Positions 24,701-36,677 of a DNA stretch of 64,000 bases are shown here, in pieces (position 1 is the first letter of the stretch; each line of letters begins with the position of its first letter). The DNA is taken from assembly GCA_003344405.1 (NCBI GenBank), contig NOWV01000038.1, positions 1-64,000 of the forward strand, written 5' to 3'. This DNA comes from Trichoplax sp. H2. Lineage: Eukaryota > Placozoa > Uniplacotomia > Trichoplacea. Position numbers and translations under genes: made by a program. The notes under the pieces were generated by a model that did no database searches, was not told the origin of the DNA, and worked only from the letters and a program-made list of their open reading frames with translations.

Positions 24701-27700
24701 TCTTATGAGCCCTCAGAATAAGACACGACTTATTTCAATGGTAATTTTTGTGTAAAAAACAGGGCAATAGTGACCGATTTGATAATAAAATATGGTATAT
24801 TTTGGCTGCTATTTTCTTATCATCGTCGAATACCTAATCTCTACAATTAGTTACTTTTACGATCTGATCTTTAGCATATGTTTGGATCAATTTTATTATA
24901 TTAGACTCAATTGCAATCGAAGGTTTCACTTAAGAGACAAGAATTGATGAATGAGGTTGGCCAAATGGATCTAGTTCGCCAAGAATTAGACGCTACCCTT
25001 AGTAAAATTACTGCAGAAGTAGACGATATTAGGCGTTTAGAAGAAATGTTAAGAAAACCTGGTAAATTATGCTCTACAGACTGCAAATATGCAATTCAAA
25101 GAGATATTGTCTAAAATACCATAAAAATGTATCACATACTAGGTGAAGATGTAGCAAAAGTAAAAGGGCAATTAAATAGAATTATTGAAGAGTTGACGGC
25201 TAAAAATAAGGAGTTAAATGGACTTATATCAAAGAAACAAGGAGACCTCGATAATGCTCTGAAAGAAAAAGAGAGACTATCAAAAATGCTGCAAGGTTTT
25301 TATTATATCAAATACATAAAATACTATAAATTAGCTCCATATTACAAACGCATTAAAACCATTACAATATTAAAATTAGATTTACAAGCTGTAAAGGGAG
25401 ATAACGCTTCGCTAAGAGATCTTCTATCTCGATTGGAGGAAGAGCTGGCACATGAAAAAGCGAAATCTAATGCCTTGAAAAATCAATTAGAAGCAGAAAG
25501 TGGTGATCTAGCAACAAAATTGGCTGAGAGCGAAGCTGAAGTAGATAAATTAAAACATCGGTTGAAGGATTTAGAAAATCAACTAAAAGTCAGCTTTATG
25601 CATATAGTGCTTTTTCATTTATTGTACTTTGATGAAAATTATGTGCTATTTGAACTAATGAATGAGCTTTCCATTGGTTAGAAATTAAACGACGATATGA
25701 AGAAAGCTGCTGGAGATGCTGAGCGTTCTGCCGATGCATTAGAAGCTAAAGACAAAGAAATCCGTGAATTGAATACGCGTTTAGGTGCCTTAAAGGTAAA
25801 TTAGATTTCTAGCATATCAAAAAATTGTTATTATTAAGGTATATCCTCGTATGTTAATGTAGTCAACAAATGCCTCACTACAAGATCATATCAAGGATCT
25901 CGAAGATCAACTACAATCAAATATTGATAATATGGTATCACTAGCAGAAGTTTTAGGCCGTTTAAATGAACTTATACCAAATTTAAAGCGAGGAAATACT
26001 CCACTCCGGAAGCGCGGACCTGACGACAAAATAGGCGGCGCCATAGAGTCTATCCAGAGATGTGTAGATGATCTCTTGGATGAACTTAGAAGGAGTGAAA
26101 AAGCAGCTAGAGATAGCTTAACCCAAGCGGATGAAAATGTAGATGCCTTGAAGCGTAAATTAGCAGAGAACGAAAAAAAATGGAAAGCCGCAATGCAAGT
26201 TCAGGCTGATAAAGATCATGCCGAATTAGAGGAAAGAACAAGGGAATTGGAAAACGAAATTGAGGCGTTGAAAGCGAAATTAAGAGATATGGAGAGGGAA
26301 ATGCGACAGAAGCTTAATAAAGCTCGCGGTGAACTAGGAGATGCAAATGAAAAAATCGCTGAACTTGAATCGCTATTAAGTGAAAAGGAAGCTTTGGTAC
26401 TAAAGTTAAAAAATATTCCTAAAGATGACGGATCAAAGGCAAGATTATTAAGTGATATTGAGGATCTTAATAGGCGTCTACATGAAAATGATATGCTTGC
26501 TAGTGAGAAACTTCGAAAAGCCGAAGATCGTATAAAAGATTTACAGGAAAGGCTTAGAGATTCCCTCGCAAAGGGAACTGAGCCAGATTTCGATAAGCAT
26601 GCAGTAGAAAGAGTAACGGCAGAACTATCAAGAGCTCGTAATCAAATCGAAGCCCTTCAAGCTGCCCTTGAAAGGAAGGACAAAGAATTAATTGATGCCC
26701 TCTCAAGAAGTACACCAAATATTGCTGTAGACAGTGAAGCATCACGGATTGAAATAAATAGACTTCGTAGTGAACTAGCATCTAAAAGAGCGGAAATCGA
26801 TCGATTGATTGACCTACTTGGCCGTTACAATTCTACACCTTCATACAACCCAATCATGTATCCCCCTCAAATGCCTATGTATATCCCTACTCCAGTTGTG
26901 CAGCCTTCAGTAGTGTCACCAGCTTCTGCTCCAACTGTTATACAACAGCCTCCTCCAACCATTATTCGTGATAATCCAACTTGTCACACTTGTTGTCATA
27001 ATCACTACAACCATCACGATAATAATAACAACAGTAATACAGCTATGCAAATGGAATTCGTGAAAGAAAGGGCAGAATTATCTCACTTAACTCAAAGTGT
27101 ACAGAATTTGTTGCAAAATATACAAAAACAAACGAAAGATGTAGAATCATTAACTCGCCCAATCATTGTACCACAGTATGTTGCTCCTCAGCCTACACCA
27201 CCACCACCTCCTCAATCAATTCCAATTATCATTTCTGGTCAAGGTACGGTAAATGGACAACCGTCGGTAACGCAAGTACCTCTTCAATCAGGTGGAACCA
27301 CATTTATAAATGCCGGAAATCCGATCTCTTCTACCCAAAATAATCCCATGGGAGCGGCTTCGCAACCTGTAGTCACGCAATTGCCTACAGGAGAATCGAT
27401 CACTGTTCTACCCCCTATGGTATGTATAACCTCTGTGTTGGTTCCTTACTGTATTTGTAGTAGCTCGATATACTCGTAAATGTTTTATTTTAAGTTACAG
27501 AATTATCCTGCCTTCTTTATATCCAATACAAACACTGCCTATATATGTATATTATGCACTCACATGCTTTACTGTCCTAATATTTTAGCAATCAGCACCT
27601 AATCAGCAACAGCAACAACAGCAGCAACCCCAACCTTCGGCAATTCTAATTCAAAACCCAACTCCTGCCCTTCCAGCGCAACCTTCTAATACAGTATATG

Positions 27701-30044
27701 TGCCTTACATTAAGCAAGAGGAGCCTAAGCGTAAAAAAAAGAAGAAGAAGAAGCCACCTCCACCAACACCTCCTCCTCCCCCACCACCGCCCAAATCTCC
27801 ATCCCCGCCTCCGCCTCAACCAATAGAACACCATAATACTGTCCTAGTTGTTCCAGGAGGCAGCTCAACTACAATTGGTGATGAAAACGTAGCTATTCCA
27901 AGTGTAACTACAAGACAAATTGGGGAAGTTACTATTAGAGAGTATGGTAAACCAAACAGAGGTGATAGGACTTTTGGTGGTACAGAGGGAGGTGCAGGAG
28001 GCATATATGTTAGCGTTCAACCTCCACCACCCCAACCACCACCGCCCGCACCGGTACAACAACCACCACCCAATCGTCGTTCGGATGATAGCGATGAAGA
28101 TGATAGGAGGCGCAGACGAAGAAGAGGAAGACGTTCTAGATCACGTACTCCTCCCCCTAGTTTCCCTGCTGGTTTGTTTTGCAATATACCAGAACATCAG
28201 CATCTTGAATCTGAAGTTACAAGACTGCAAGGTATCGTAGATGCATCCAAAGAAGTAATGGAAAACTTGAATAGTCGACAAAGGGAAATAGAGCGCCTGT
28301 CGGAAGCGATTGGACAATTAAAAACTGAACAGAAACATCGCTTAAAATTACTTAAGCAACTAGACGATGATATAAGTGAAAAGAAGAGAAAAAATAAGGA
28401 CATTAAAAGAACGAGCGAAGATGCCCAAAATGAACTTTCTAAAATCGTTGAGGAAATAAAAATACGCAATGGTGAGAAAAGCAATATTATGTTAGAAATA
28501 AAGGATTTGGAAGCGGAAGTACTAGATTCTGCTCGTAGTAGGGAACATCTGATTAGTGAAGCAGAGCAGCTTGTCCAGCAACGAAACGATGTTATAGCTG
28601 AAACTGACCATATTTCTAAGCAACTATCAAGTAGTCTGAAACCTCTTGAAATGGCGGTGAAGCAGCGTCGAATAGAATTATCGGATCTAGAAAAAGCAAT
28701 CATTCAAAAGAAAGCTAATCTGGAGACATTAAAGCAAAGAGATGATGTTTTAACTGAAGAGAGGATAGAGGCGGTAAAAGAGCTAGAGGAATTGAGAAGT
28801 CAACTTGATGGATCAAAAAGGCTATTGCATGAGCAAACCGAAAAGAGTAACGTTTCGTTTCAGAAGAATATTGAAGAACTGCAAGCAATGGAAGAAGAAA
28901 TATCTTCAATCGATCAGCAACGAAATGAAAGTCGTAGATATCGGGATAGTTTACTAGAGGAAACTGCCAATGCAGAGAAAGTTTTGGAAGAACGAAGAGC
29001 AGCATCAAGTCATGTAAAATTAGAACTAAATCAGCAAAAGCTGGAATTAAGGAATGTAAGCAACATGCTGACTAAGACCAAAGAGCAATATAGAATAACT
29101 AAGGAAAAGGTAAATTGCGTCTTTTAGAATTAACCTTTATTTTTAGTCTTATTCTTGTTTATCCAATATTTTATCCTAATTAGCTACGTGAAACATTGCT
29201 AAAATTTGAAGACGCTAAAGATATTTTGCATCAGACGGAACAAAATGCCGAGATAATTGAAAAACATGCATTAAATACATCGGAAAAATTATCAAAAGCA
29301 GAGAATGAGATCAAGGTATTATCGCAAATATCGAAAGATTATGAACGATCCCACCGAAGTAGGACAAATGAGTTAAATAGTCTCATTAAGGTTAGCAATA
29401 TGTTGTTAAGATACTTCTTGAGATGCGATAGTTACATGTCGACAATTTGTCCATACTCTACTTAACTTTTTTAGGAGATAAATGATAAAAAGATAGAGCT
29501 TAGGCAAGCTGAACAACTTACTGAAGAAGCGGTAAGATCGAAAGCTATTACCGAGAAACAGCTTTCTAGGTTAACTCAGCAGATTGAAAGGAGTAACGAC
29601 AAGCTTCAGAGAGCCAAAGACCATCTGCAAGAAATAATTTCTCGAACTGGACTTACTTTGAGGTAGAACTATAATTATTCATTTTTTAGGCTTCATAAGA
29701 ACGGGAACCTTAATGTTTAAATCAAATTAATTTTTTTCTATCTTTTAATATTCTTGGATAGCTTAAACGAACTTCAACAAAAGTTATTAGAAACTGAAAA
29801 AGAACAATTAATAAGAAATGAAGAAATGTCATATTTCGTGTCAGAAAATGAAAAGCTTATTGAATCTAAAAAGAATGAATTAGCCCGACTCCGTGGTGAA
29901 ATTGATTTTAGGCGAATTGAGTTAAAAGACTATGAAGAAAAGGTACAAAGCGTTAGAACGGAACTAAAAAATTTTGAAAAAAGCCGCCGTAAAGACGAAA
30001 AGCAAACAATAAATGTTACCTCTCCTTGGCTACAGAGCAAATAG
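21754..30044 (+). CDS. CNTRL: Centriolin (CNTRL/CEP110 family), 19 exons, 1960 aa
   Basis: Centriolin is a coiled-coil protein of the mother-centriole appendages and midbody. Exons: 21754-21844, 22035-22189, 22704-22976, 23083-23269, 23361-23554, 23653-23781, 23957-24134, 24215-24312, 24400-24459, 24538-24675, 24905-25061, 25143-25295, 25389-25588, 25682-25795, 25863-27419, 27589-29109, 29184-29390, 29475-29662, 29762-30044. They sum to 5883 bases with all phases agreeing. Order: Ser/Arg-rich start; leucine-rich repeats (about 60-235, e.g. LQVLNLSFNMIEKI); long coiled coil; signature KLEQELAFYKIDARF (about 315-330); proline-rich linker (about 1034-1310) with poly-Gln, poly-Lys and poly-Pro; an arginine-rich patch; the conserved FCNIPEHQHLESEV (about 1424); then a second coiled coil to the end. 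The two signatures and the placing of the proline-rich linker match vertebrate centriolin as I remember it. It is about 365 residues shorter than the human protein, mainly at the C-terminus. The start ATG opens the only frame that joins exon 2 in phase. Confidence 0.9.
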
Positions 30045-31583
30045 AAAAATCTTATCCTTCTTCCTTATGAAGCATCAATTCGATGAAAGTTCTCTTTAGT
30101 AAGCCATGGTTTTTCTTCACTAACTTAGTATTATAAAACATACGATTACCAAATTTCCGTTATTATTAGTAATCAAGTCTCATATAGGCTTAAGAGTTAG
30201 GTGATCATAAATTGTAGCGTAGCTCTACTATTTTAGTTCTGAAATTTTACTGAAATATATATACATTATTTTTGAAAGTTGTCTAGATCAGTGTTTCTCG
30301 TTAATTTTATATATATATATATATATAAGGTAATTTAATGATGAAATTATTGCTATATAAAATCTAGCCCCATCAACGGTTTTGTACTATACATTGATTA
30401 AAAAACTACGACTCACTTTTTTGTTCGCTTACGTTAGTGTATTACCTAAGTATATCTACTTTATCGATTTATTTATGAGTTCACGTTGTTAAAGTTGCTG
30501 ATATCCTCCATATTATATATACATGACAGGAAGTGTTAAACGACACTACGAACTTATACGTTAATAAATGTAGCGATTAGCACCTAATATGTGGATTTAA
30601 ATAGTTGATCTTCGTTAGTAACCATAATCTATTTTATCTTTATTAGCCTTGAAGTGTACTAGTGTGTATAGAAATTATTAATTTTAAGTTTTTATTTTGA
30701 CTGTCCTGTCGTTGTATTTATGTTAGAATCTATACGTGGTTCACATGAATGACCAATGTTGTTGATAATAGCTATGTGATATCAATTAACATGAATCGTT
30801 AAATTTAGCGATAGGAAATTATACCTGTATAGTAGTTACTCTAAAATCTACTTATCCTTAGGAGTGATATATTTATATAATTAAACGTGATCTTATTCCA
30901 TTGTATTGCATATTAGCATTACATGAAAGAAAGATCTACCCAGACAGATTCTATTTCTGTGCATTAAGTTATTAATTTCTGTTTATCAACTTAGCACTAT
31001 TAAAAAATTTACGTGATCATTATTACCATTATCTCTAAAGTATATTTGAATTAACCCTTACCGAATGTTTAAAAAATCATACGCATTATGAAGGATTTAA
31101 TTATTAGATTAAATTGTCAATTTCATATTAATGACGTGCGCGTATCATTATTGATTAGTCACAAAAGTATTATTTACGCATAATATCTTAACTGTTCGTT
31201 AAGGCAAATATCAAACTCGAAAGATACAAACATTTAAATATATATACTATACAGCGTACATTGCATATAACGTGTAACTGGTATAGCGCAAGTTCTTAAA
31301 CTAAGAAAGCTTGATTCATAAACCATCGGAGGAAGGTTTATATTAATGCATCACAAGCAAGTATACAGTTTTCAGAATCATATAACGTAAGCAGTAGTAA
31401 CAGATACGGAAAAATTTTGTATTAATCTCTACATATGACTTATGCCACATATTATGCGATCCATAAAGTATATAACATATAGAAGAGATGGTTGCGTCTA
31501 AAAATTGTATTAATACAAATTCTTGATTAATACACATACGAGATTCCAAGACTATAAAATTACATTATGTCCTTGTTTCTGAT
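30045..31583. other. Intergenic region between convergent genes
   Basis: Lies between the 3' ends of centriolin (plus) and the BTB-Kelch gene (minus). AT-rich, with a TA run at 30309-30327. No coding exon seen. Confidence 0.5.
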
Positions 31584-34060
31584 TCATTGATAAGGATAAT
31601 CGGTTTCATCAGCAACCGAAGGAATAATGATATCCGATGTAAAAGTGACGATACTAGCGTATGATCGCTTCATTTTAGGCAAACAAACAATTCTCCATTC
31701 GTCTGCTCTAGGGTTGTACTGAAGTATATTTTGATTATGACTTACAGGAATTAAGTATAATCGATCGTGAAAAGCTACTAATTGTGGATTATTCGGTATG
31801 AAAGGTAAAGGTGCACGACATTGCCATTGATCTTTAATGGGATCATAAGCTAGAACGCTATCAACAAAATCGCCTTTAAATGTAATCACGCCACTGATAA
31901 CATAGATTAATCCATGCAAGTTTGCTGTTACATGGCGAGCTCTTGGTTGCGGCATATTTGCAACATATCTCCATTGTTCCGTCGTTGTATCGTAACATTC
32001 ACATGATGATAAACATTCCGTACTGTTATATCCGCCAATGGCATAAATTTTACTGTCTATCACTTGAGCAGTAAATGCATAGCGCCTAGCTAACATAGGT
32101 GGTGCATATTCCCAGATATTGTATTTAGGGTTATATGATTCAACTGCACAATGAACAGCCTGAGAAAATGTATCATATCCACCTAAAGCGTATATTATAC
32201 CATTTAGATTAACGCACGAGAACATAAAACGATGGCAAGTATTAAGTGAAGCAATTAATTTCCAACTGTTTTTACTAGGATTAAAACATTCCGAGCCTCC
32301 TTCCAACTTTGAATCACTACTTGCTCCAAAACAGTATACTTTACCATTTACGACAACTACAGCAGCATTTTCAGAACGTCGTTGACCCATTAACATCGAC
32401 GGTAATTGCATCCATTTTTGTCGGTGTATATTATAACATTTACAAGATTTCGATGATCTCATACCACCGATAATGACAAGATATTCGGTATACATGCGTG
32501 GAAATTGATTGTGATAATAATAAGATAAGCTTGATTGAAAACTATCAACACTAACTAAGGGGAAAACAGATTGGGGTAATAGATCATCTTCATATACAGA
32601 AGATTGCATAAAGTCTTCATCAATATACTTCCACCGAATTAACATCATTAGATCATGCGTATGAGCAATTCGGTCAGTTTTATCAAACTTGATCCATCGA
32701 CTTACGGCGGAATAAGCATCCCGTTCACTTGTCATATGCAAACAATCTTTGGATAATAATTTAACTAAATCTTGAAAGTTCATCTCTAAAAATTCTTCAC
32801 TCTGGACGACATGTACAAATTTTCTACAGCTTATATTACTGGCTTTACTGACAATACCAGGACAATCATATATTTGGGCTAATTTTAATATCCCTAAACA
32901 GTTGTAAGGTTGTAGAATTCGCGATAAGTACAAGCAACAGGTTGCCTTAGCATCTAATAACTGAAAGCGATCAGCTGCTTCCAATGTCTTGGCTACATTA
33001 TGAATAGAAATAACCAAATTACCAGTATAGCAGAAATTGACCAAGTTAGATAAGATTGAATAACTAATGCCCTCAATGTGGACAATTTTTTGTTGACTTT
33101 CGACCAAATTGGATAGGAACATAGCTCGAAAATAAGAACTTGCCGAAGCTAATACCAGGCGATGAGCGTGAATAGTAGAATTATCAGTTACAATTTCTAC
33201 ATCACACAATTCTTTGGCATCTCTCAAACGGTTTAATGCTTCGTGACAATTCCGATAAAAATGACTGTAATGTATTTGAACTTCTTCTTCTAAGTCATCA
33301 TCGCTCTCAACAGGAGTGCAGGATCCTAAGATTGGATCTTTGAGTAATTATTGCATTGAATAGGGAGGAAATAGATAGGTTAAAAACGATAAGTTAACGA
33401 TCCCTTGTAATCGTTTTCTGTTAAGTAAATATTTCATTTAAGTAAGCCAAGAAAAATAAAAACTTGCAATAGCGCATTGCTATAATAAAGTTGTCGTTAT
33501 GATTTTTCTAAGCGAGAGAAACTATAATTATCTGGAATCGATACGTAACTTTGCGGTAATTATTATTGTATCACTTATATTGCTAAGATTTCTATGCTTA
33601 GTTATACTTTATTGAGCGTTTACAGATGGAAATATGGATCAAGCAAAAAAAGTTTTTATTTTAGATTGTACACTGGTAACAAAAGTATTTATTGAACTCT
33701 AAATACCCTTCTAGTGAACATTATTGTAGTATAACTGATCATTCACGTAGAAATCTATGTAGTACGGTACTTAAACATTATTATATAGGATAGTAATTAA
33801 AATATCTGTTCGGACCTTATTTAGCTAAACAGTATTTACTGTGATTACTAATCTAGTTACTTTGCAACGGAGAGGTGAACAATTTTATGCAAATAAGATA
33901 TAGTTAGTAGTTCAGCTGCATCTTATATAAACTAAACCAGCTATGCAATTTATAAGGTAGAGAAACTGGATAGGATACTAGTTGAAACATTGTTGGCGTT
34001 TACGCCCATGTAATAGTGTCGAGTTTTCTTACCTTGGTATTGTGGTATAGTTGACGCCAT
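31584..34060 (-). CDS. BTB-BACK-Kelch protein (KLHL family), 2 coding exons, 589 aa
   Basis: Exon 1 is only 28 bases (34060-34033, encoding MASTIPQYQ plus one base, donor GTAAGA). Exon 2 is 33325-31584, preceded by acceptor CTTAG. The phase-1 join gives 1770 bases. Domains: an acidic N-terminus; BTB (about 38-145, with LCDVEIVTDN and HAHRLVLASASSYF); BACK (about 150-260); six Kelch blades (about 280-575, e.g. YLVIIGGM, IYALGGYD, KIYAIGGYN). In the exon 2 frame the sequence upstream closes at a TAA with no ATG, which is why a separate first exon is needed. Proteins of this build usually act as Cullin-3 ubiquitin-ligase adaptors, with BTB/BACK binding the cullin and Kelch binding the substrate. 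That role is inferred from the family; the human orthologue is not resolved. The gene is head-to-head with TTC16, 2.6 kb apart. Confidence 0.85.
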
Positions 34061-36677
34061 TGCTTTGCAATCAACACGGTCTCTAAATTTTCTCTTGATG
34101 TTGACACGATAATGATGCTAACGGCAAGTTGAAATCATCAAGACTAAAAAATTAATGTTTTATTAAAGTTCTTAACGATGATCGTAAACAACATTTATTA
34201 CTGTAGATTAATTTTAATCAGCCAACATTTTAGGTGACGATAATCTAGATAATTAATTCTCTTCGAAAATAAATGATCAACGTAGTACCTTATTGTAGTC
34301 TCATCAATCAACTGTAACATCATTACTCAGATCCTTTAAATTCAGCTATTAAAAATATATAACAAAATAAAACGAGGAATCCTACATTAGTATACCCTTA
34401 AATAAAAATGGATGTCTTTACACTCGAGCGCTTGCTATCTACTATAGTACCTTACTCTTTATTTTAATTTGCTTGCACATAATTCAAGCATGTTATAGAA
34501 CAGGTAGAACTCTAATTTAAATCATGTTGGTTGTACCTTTCACTTTAAGTAGTCCGGCTGATAAATATATGCTTAAATATTACCAAATAGTGATGATTAT
34601 TTGCTATTTAATAGACTGAGAACATGTGGGAAAGTCAAAATGATGGAGAATGGTTACAGAAATAAAGTTTACGCATATAGGACATATTCAAATGACAGAT
34701 TCTTGTATCATTTTTTCTACATTTTCAAACAGATGATAACCAATGACGTAGTTATGATTAATTTCGACGTCACAACAGCGTAATAATGAATCCATTACTA
34801 CACTGACTGATATAAATTTTCTTATGAACAAAAAAATACAATATTCTTGTGTACTTTTCATCATTGATGTTATTGTTAATAAAAGCACAAGCATTAATCC
34901 ATCCTTTACTAGTGTTTAGCCAGCATTTATCCTACGAGATTACTATTAAATGGTAGTCCATGGTACATATGCAAACAAAAATTGAATTTCTTTACATAAT
35001 CATTTTAACATTGAAGTATTGTTAACGTAATTTATGCAAATTCCAGAACAAAAAATTATGCATAATGGATATAACCGCTCAAACGGCCAATATTGACTAT
35101 TGTAGATGATCTTTGTCTTGCTAATAAGGCATAGCTATACGATATCGTGTTGGTTACCCATAAGTAGTCAAAGAGCCATTGCAAGGCTTGCGTTCTGCTA
35201 CAATCATCTTTGTAAATACAATTATTTTCTATATAACACCCAGCTTAAAAGGTTGCAGGTTGTATAATCACCGCCCGAATCTATCCCAGCGAAAACCACA
35301 TTATTATAGTTTTTAAATTGTTGCTGAACTATTTAAGGACTGCAATATTGTCTATCTCAACAAAGAGATTAGGATAGATACATCAAATACAACTGAAGAA
35401 TTTAAATGTTGTAACACTTTCTCTTACTTCATTTCTGACTAGTTACTTTTCTGTGCATCTTTGCAATGAAGCATGGACCTAACAATTCCATTACTCCATA
35501 TAATCACAATCATAAAGTAAATAAGATTAACATCGATCATATGCGTTTAATGAATTAGAATTATTTATTGTACTGTAAGTAGGCCCGGCCCATCCCTGCA
35601 ATTGATAGAATTTATATATAACTTAATCTCCTGTTCTTTTCGCGAAACGTAATATCTTGTAGCTAAAATTTCATCAAAATGAATACTTGCGTGCTTATTG
35701 TCTATAATATAATCGATTTGGAAATAAAATATACTGGAAGAAAATGCGCATACAGTATTGCAGCTCTCATTATGCCTTTTAGTAGTACTATACTGTAGGC
35801 TGCAAGTCAAAAAGATGAAATAATCGCGGGAGGATATCGTGTTCACCGTTAGATTTATACTAACGATTAGCTCTTCAATGAATGCCATTTTAGGATCCTA
35901 TTCTATAGTATAATTTTCGTAGTCATTATACTACAGAATATCGTGCAGGCATTCAAGAAGTAATCATTTGATTCACGAAACACTCTGTTAAGCTATCATG
36001 AGATAGTAAATCCTGGGGTCTTAGGTAACAACTACTGTAGTACTTCTTGTATAGACACCATATATAGAATAGTAAATACTATGGAGATGATTGTCATTTA
36101 TAGTATAGTGCCTCGTTTGCGCATTTAACTTTAGGTCGAAACCAACATGTGCATTGTTCTGAATGAGTAGTAAGAGTCACAAGAGAGCTCGATCGGTTGT
36201 CATGGATACATTCAAAATTTTATAACGAGTCCATCCATCCTCATGAATACTATTAATTTCAAAGAATACACTATATAAGCACTAGAGATGCTGTAGAAAT
36301 CATTACAACAGCGGATAAAAGTGATTTTGAGATTCAATCGATTGAAGTAATTACGACTGTCCGGAGTTAAAATCCATCAACGACTGATTATTCTATCGAT
36401 GAGTTAGTTAAACAGCTTATAACTATTGACATTATAACGCTACTGCCGATTTGGTAATTCGATCGGATAGTAATACATGATTACAAACTTTTTCTACTGG
36501 CCATCAAAACAAATCTTCTTGGGTTTATTGTAGATATACTAAAAATTGCTAATTAGTAGGCTTCAAAAATTGTCCATTTTATACGTATACTACGGCTACT
36601 TCACTCGCAGAACTTTATGGAAGAAATATTTTGTCAAAATATTTTAAAAGTGGACCATATCTAAACCAAGAGAAGAA
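34061..36677. other. Divergent intergenic region between BTB-Kelch and TTC16
   Basis: A 2.6 kb region holding both promoters. No further coding exon could be supported; small frames lack homology and splice context. Confidence 0.5.

Noticed and set aside
27646-28062. Minus-strand frames rich in Trp, Arg and Gly opposite the centriolin linker
   Set aside because: They are the complement of the proline- and lysine-codon runs in centriolin and have no independent support.
34601-34894. Overlapping 60-68-codon frames on both strands between BTB-Kelch and TTC16
   Set aside because: Short, without homology, and mutually antisense; expected by chance in 2.6 kb.
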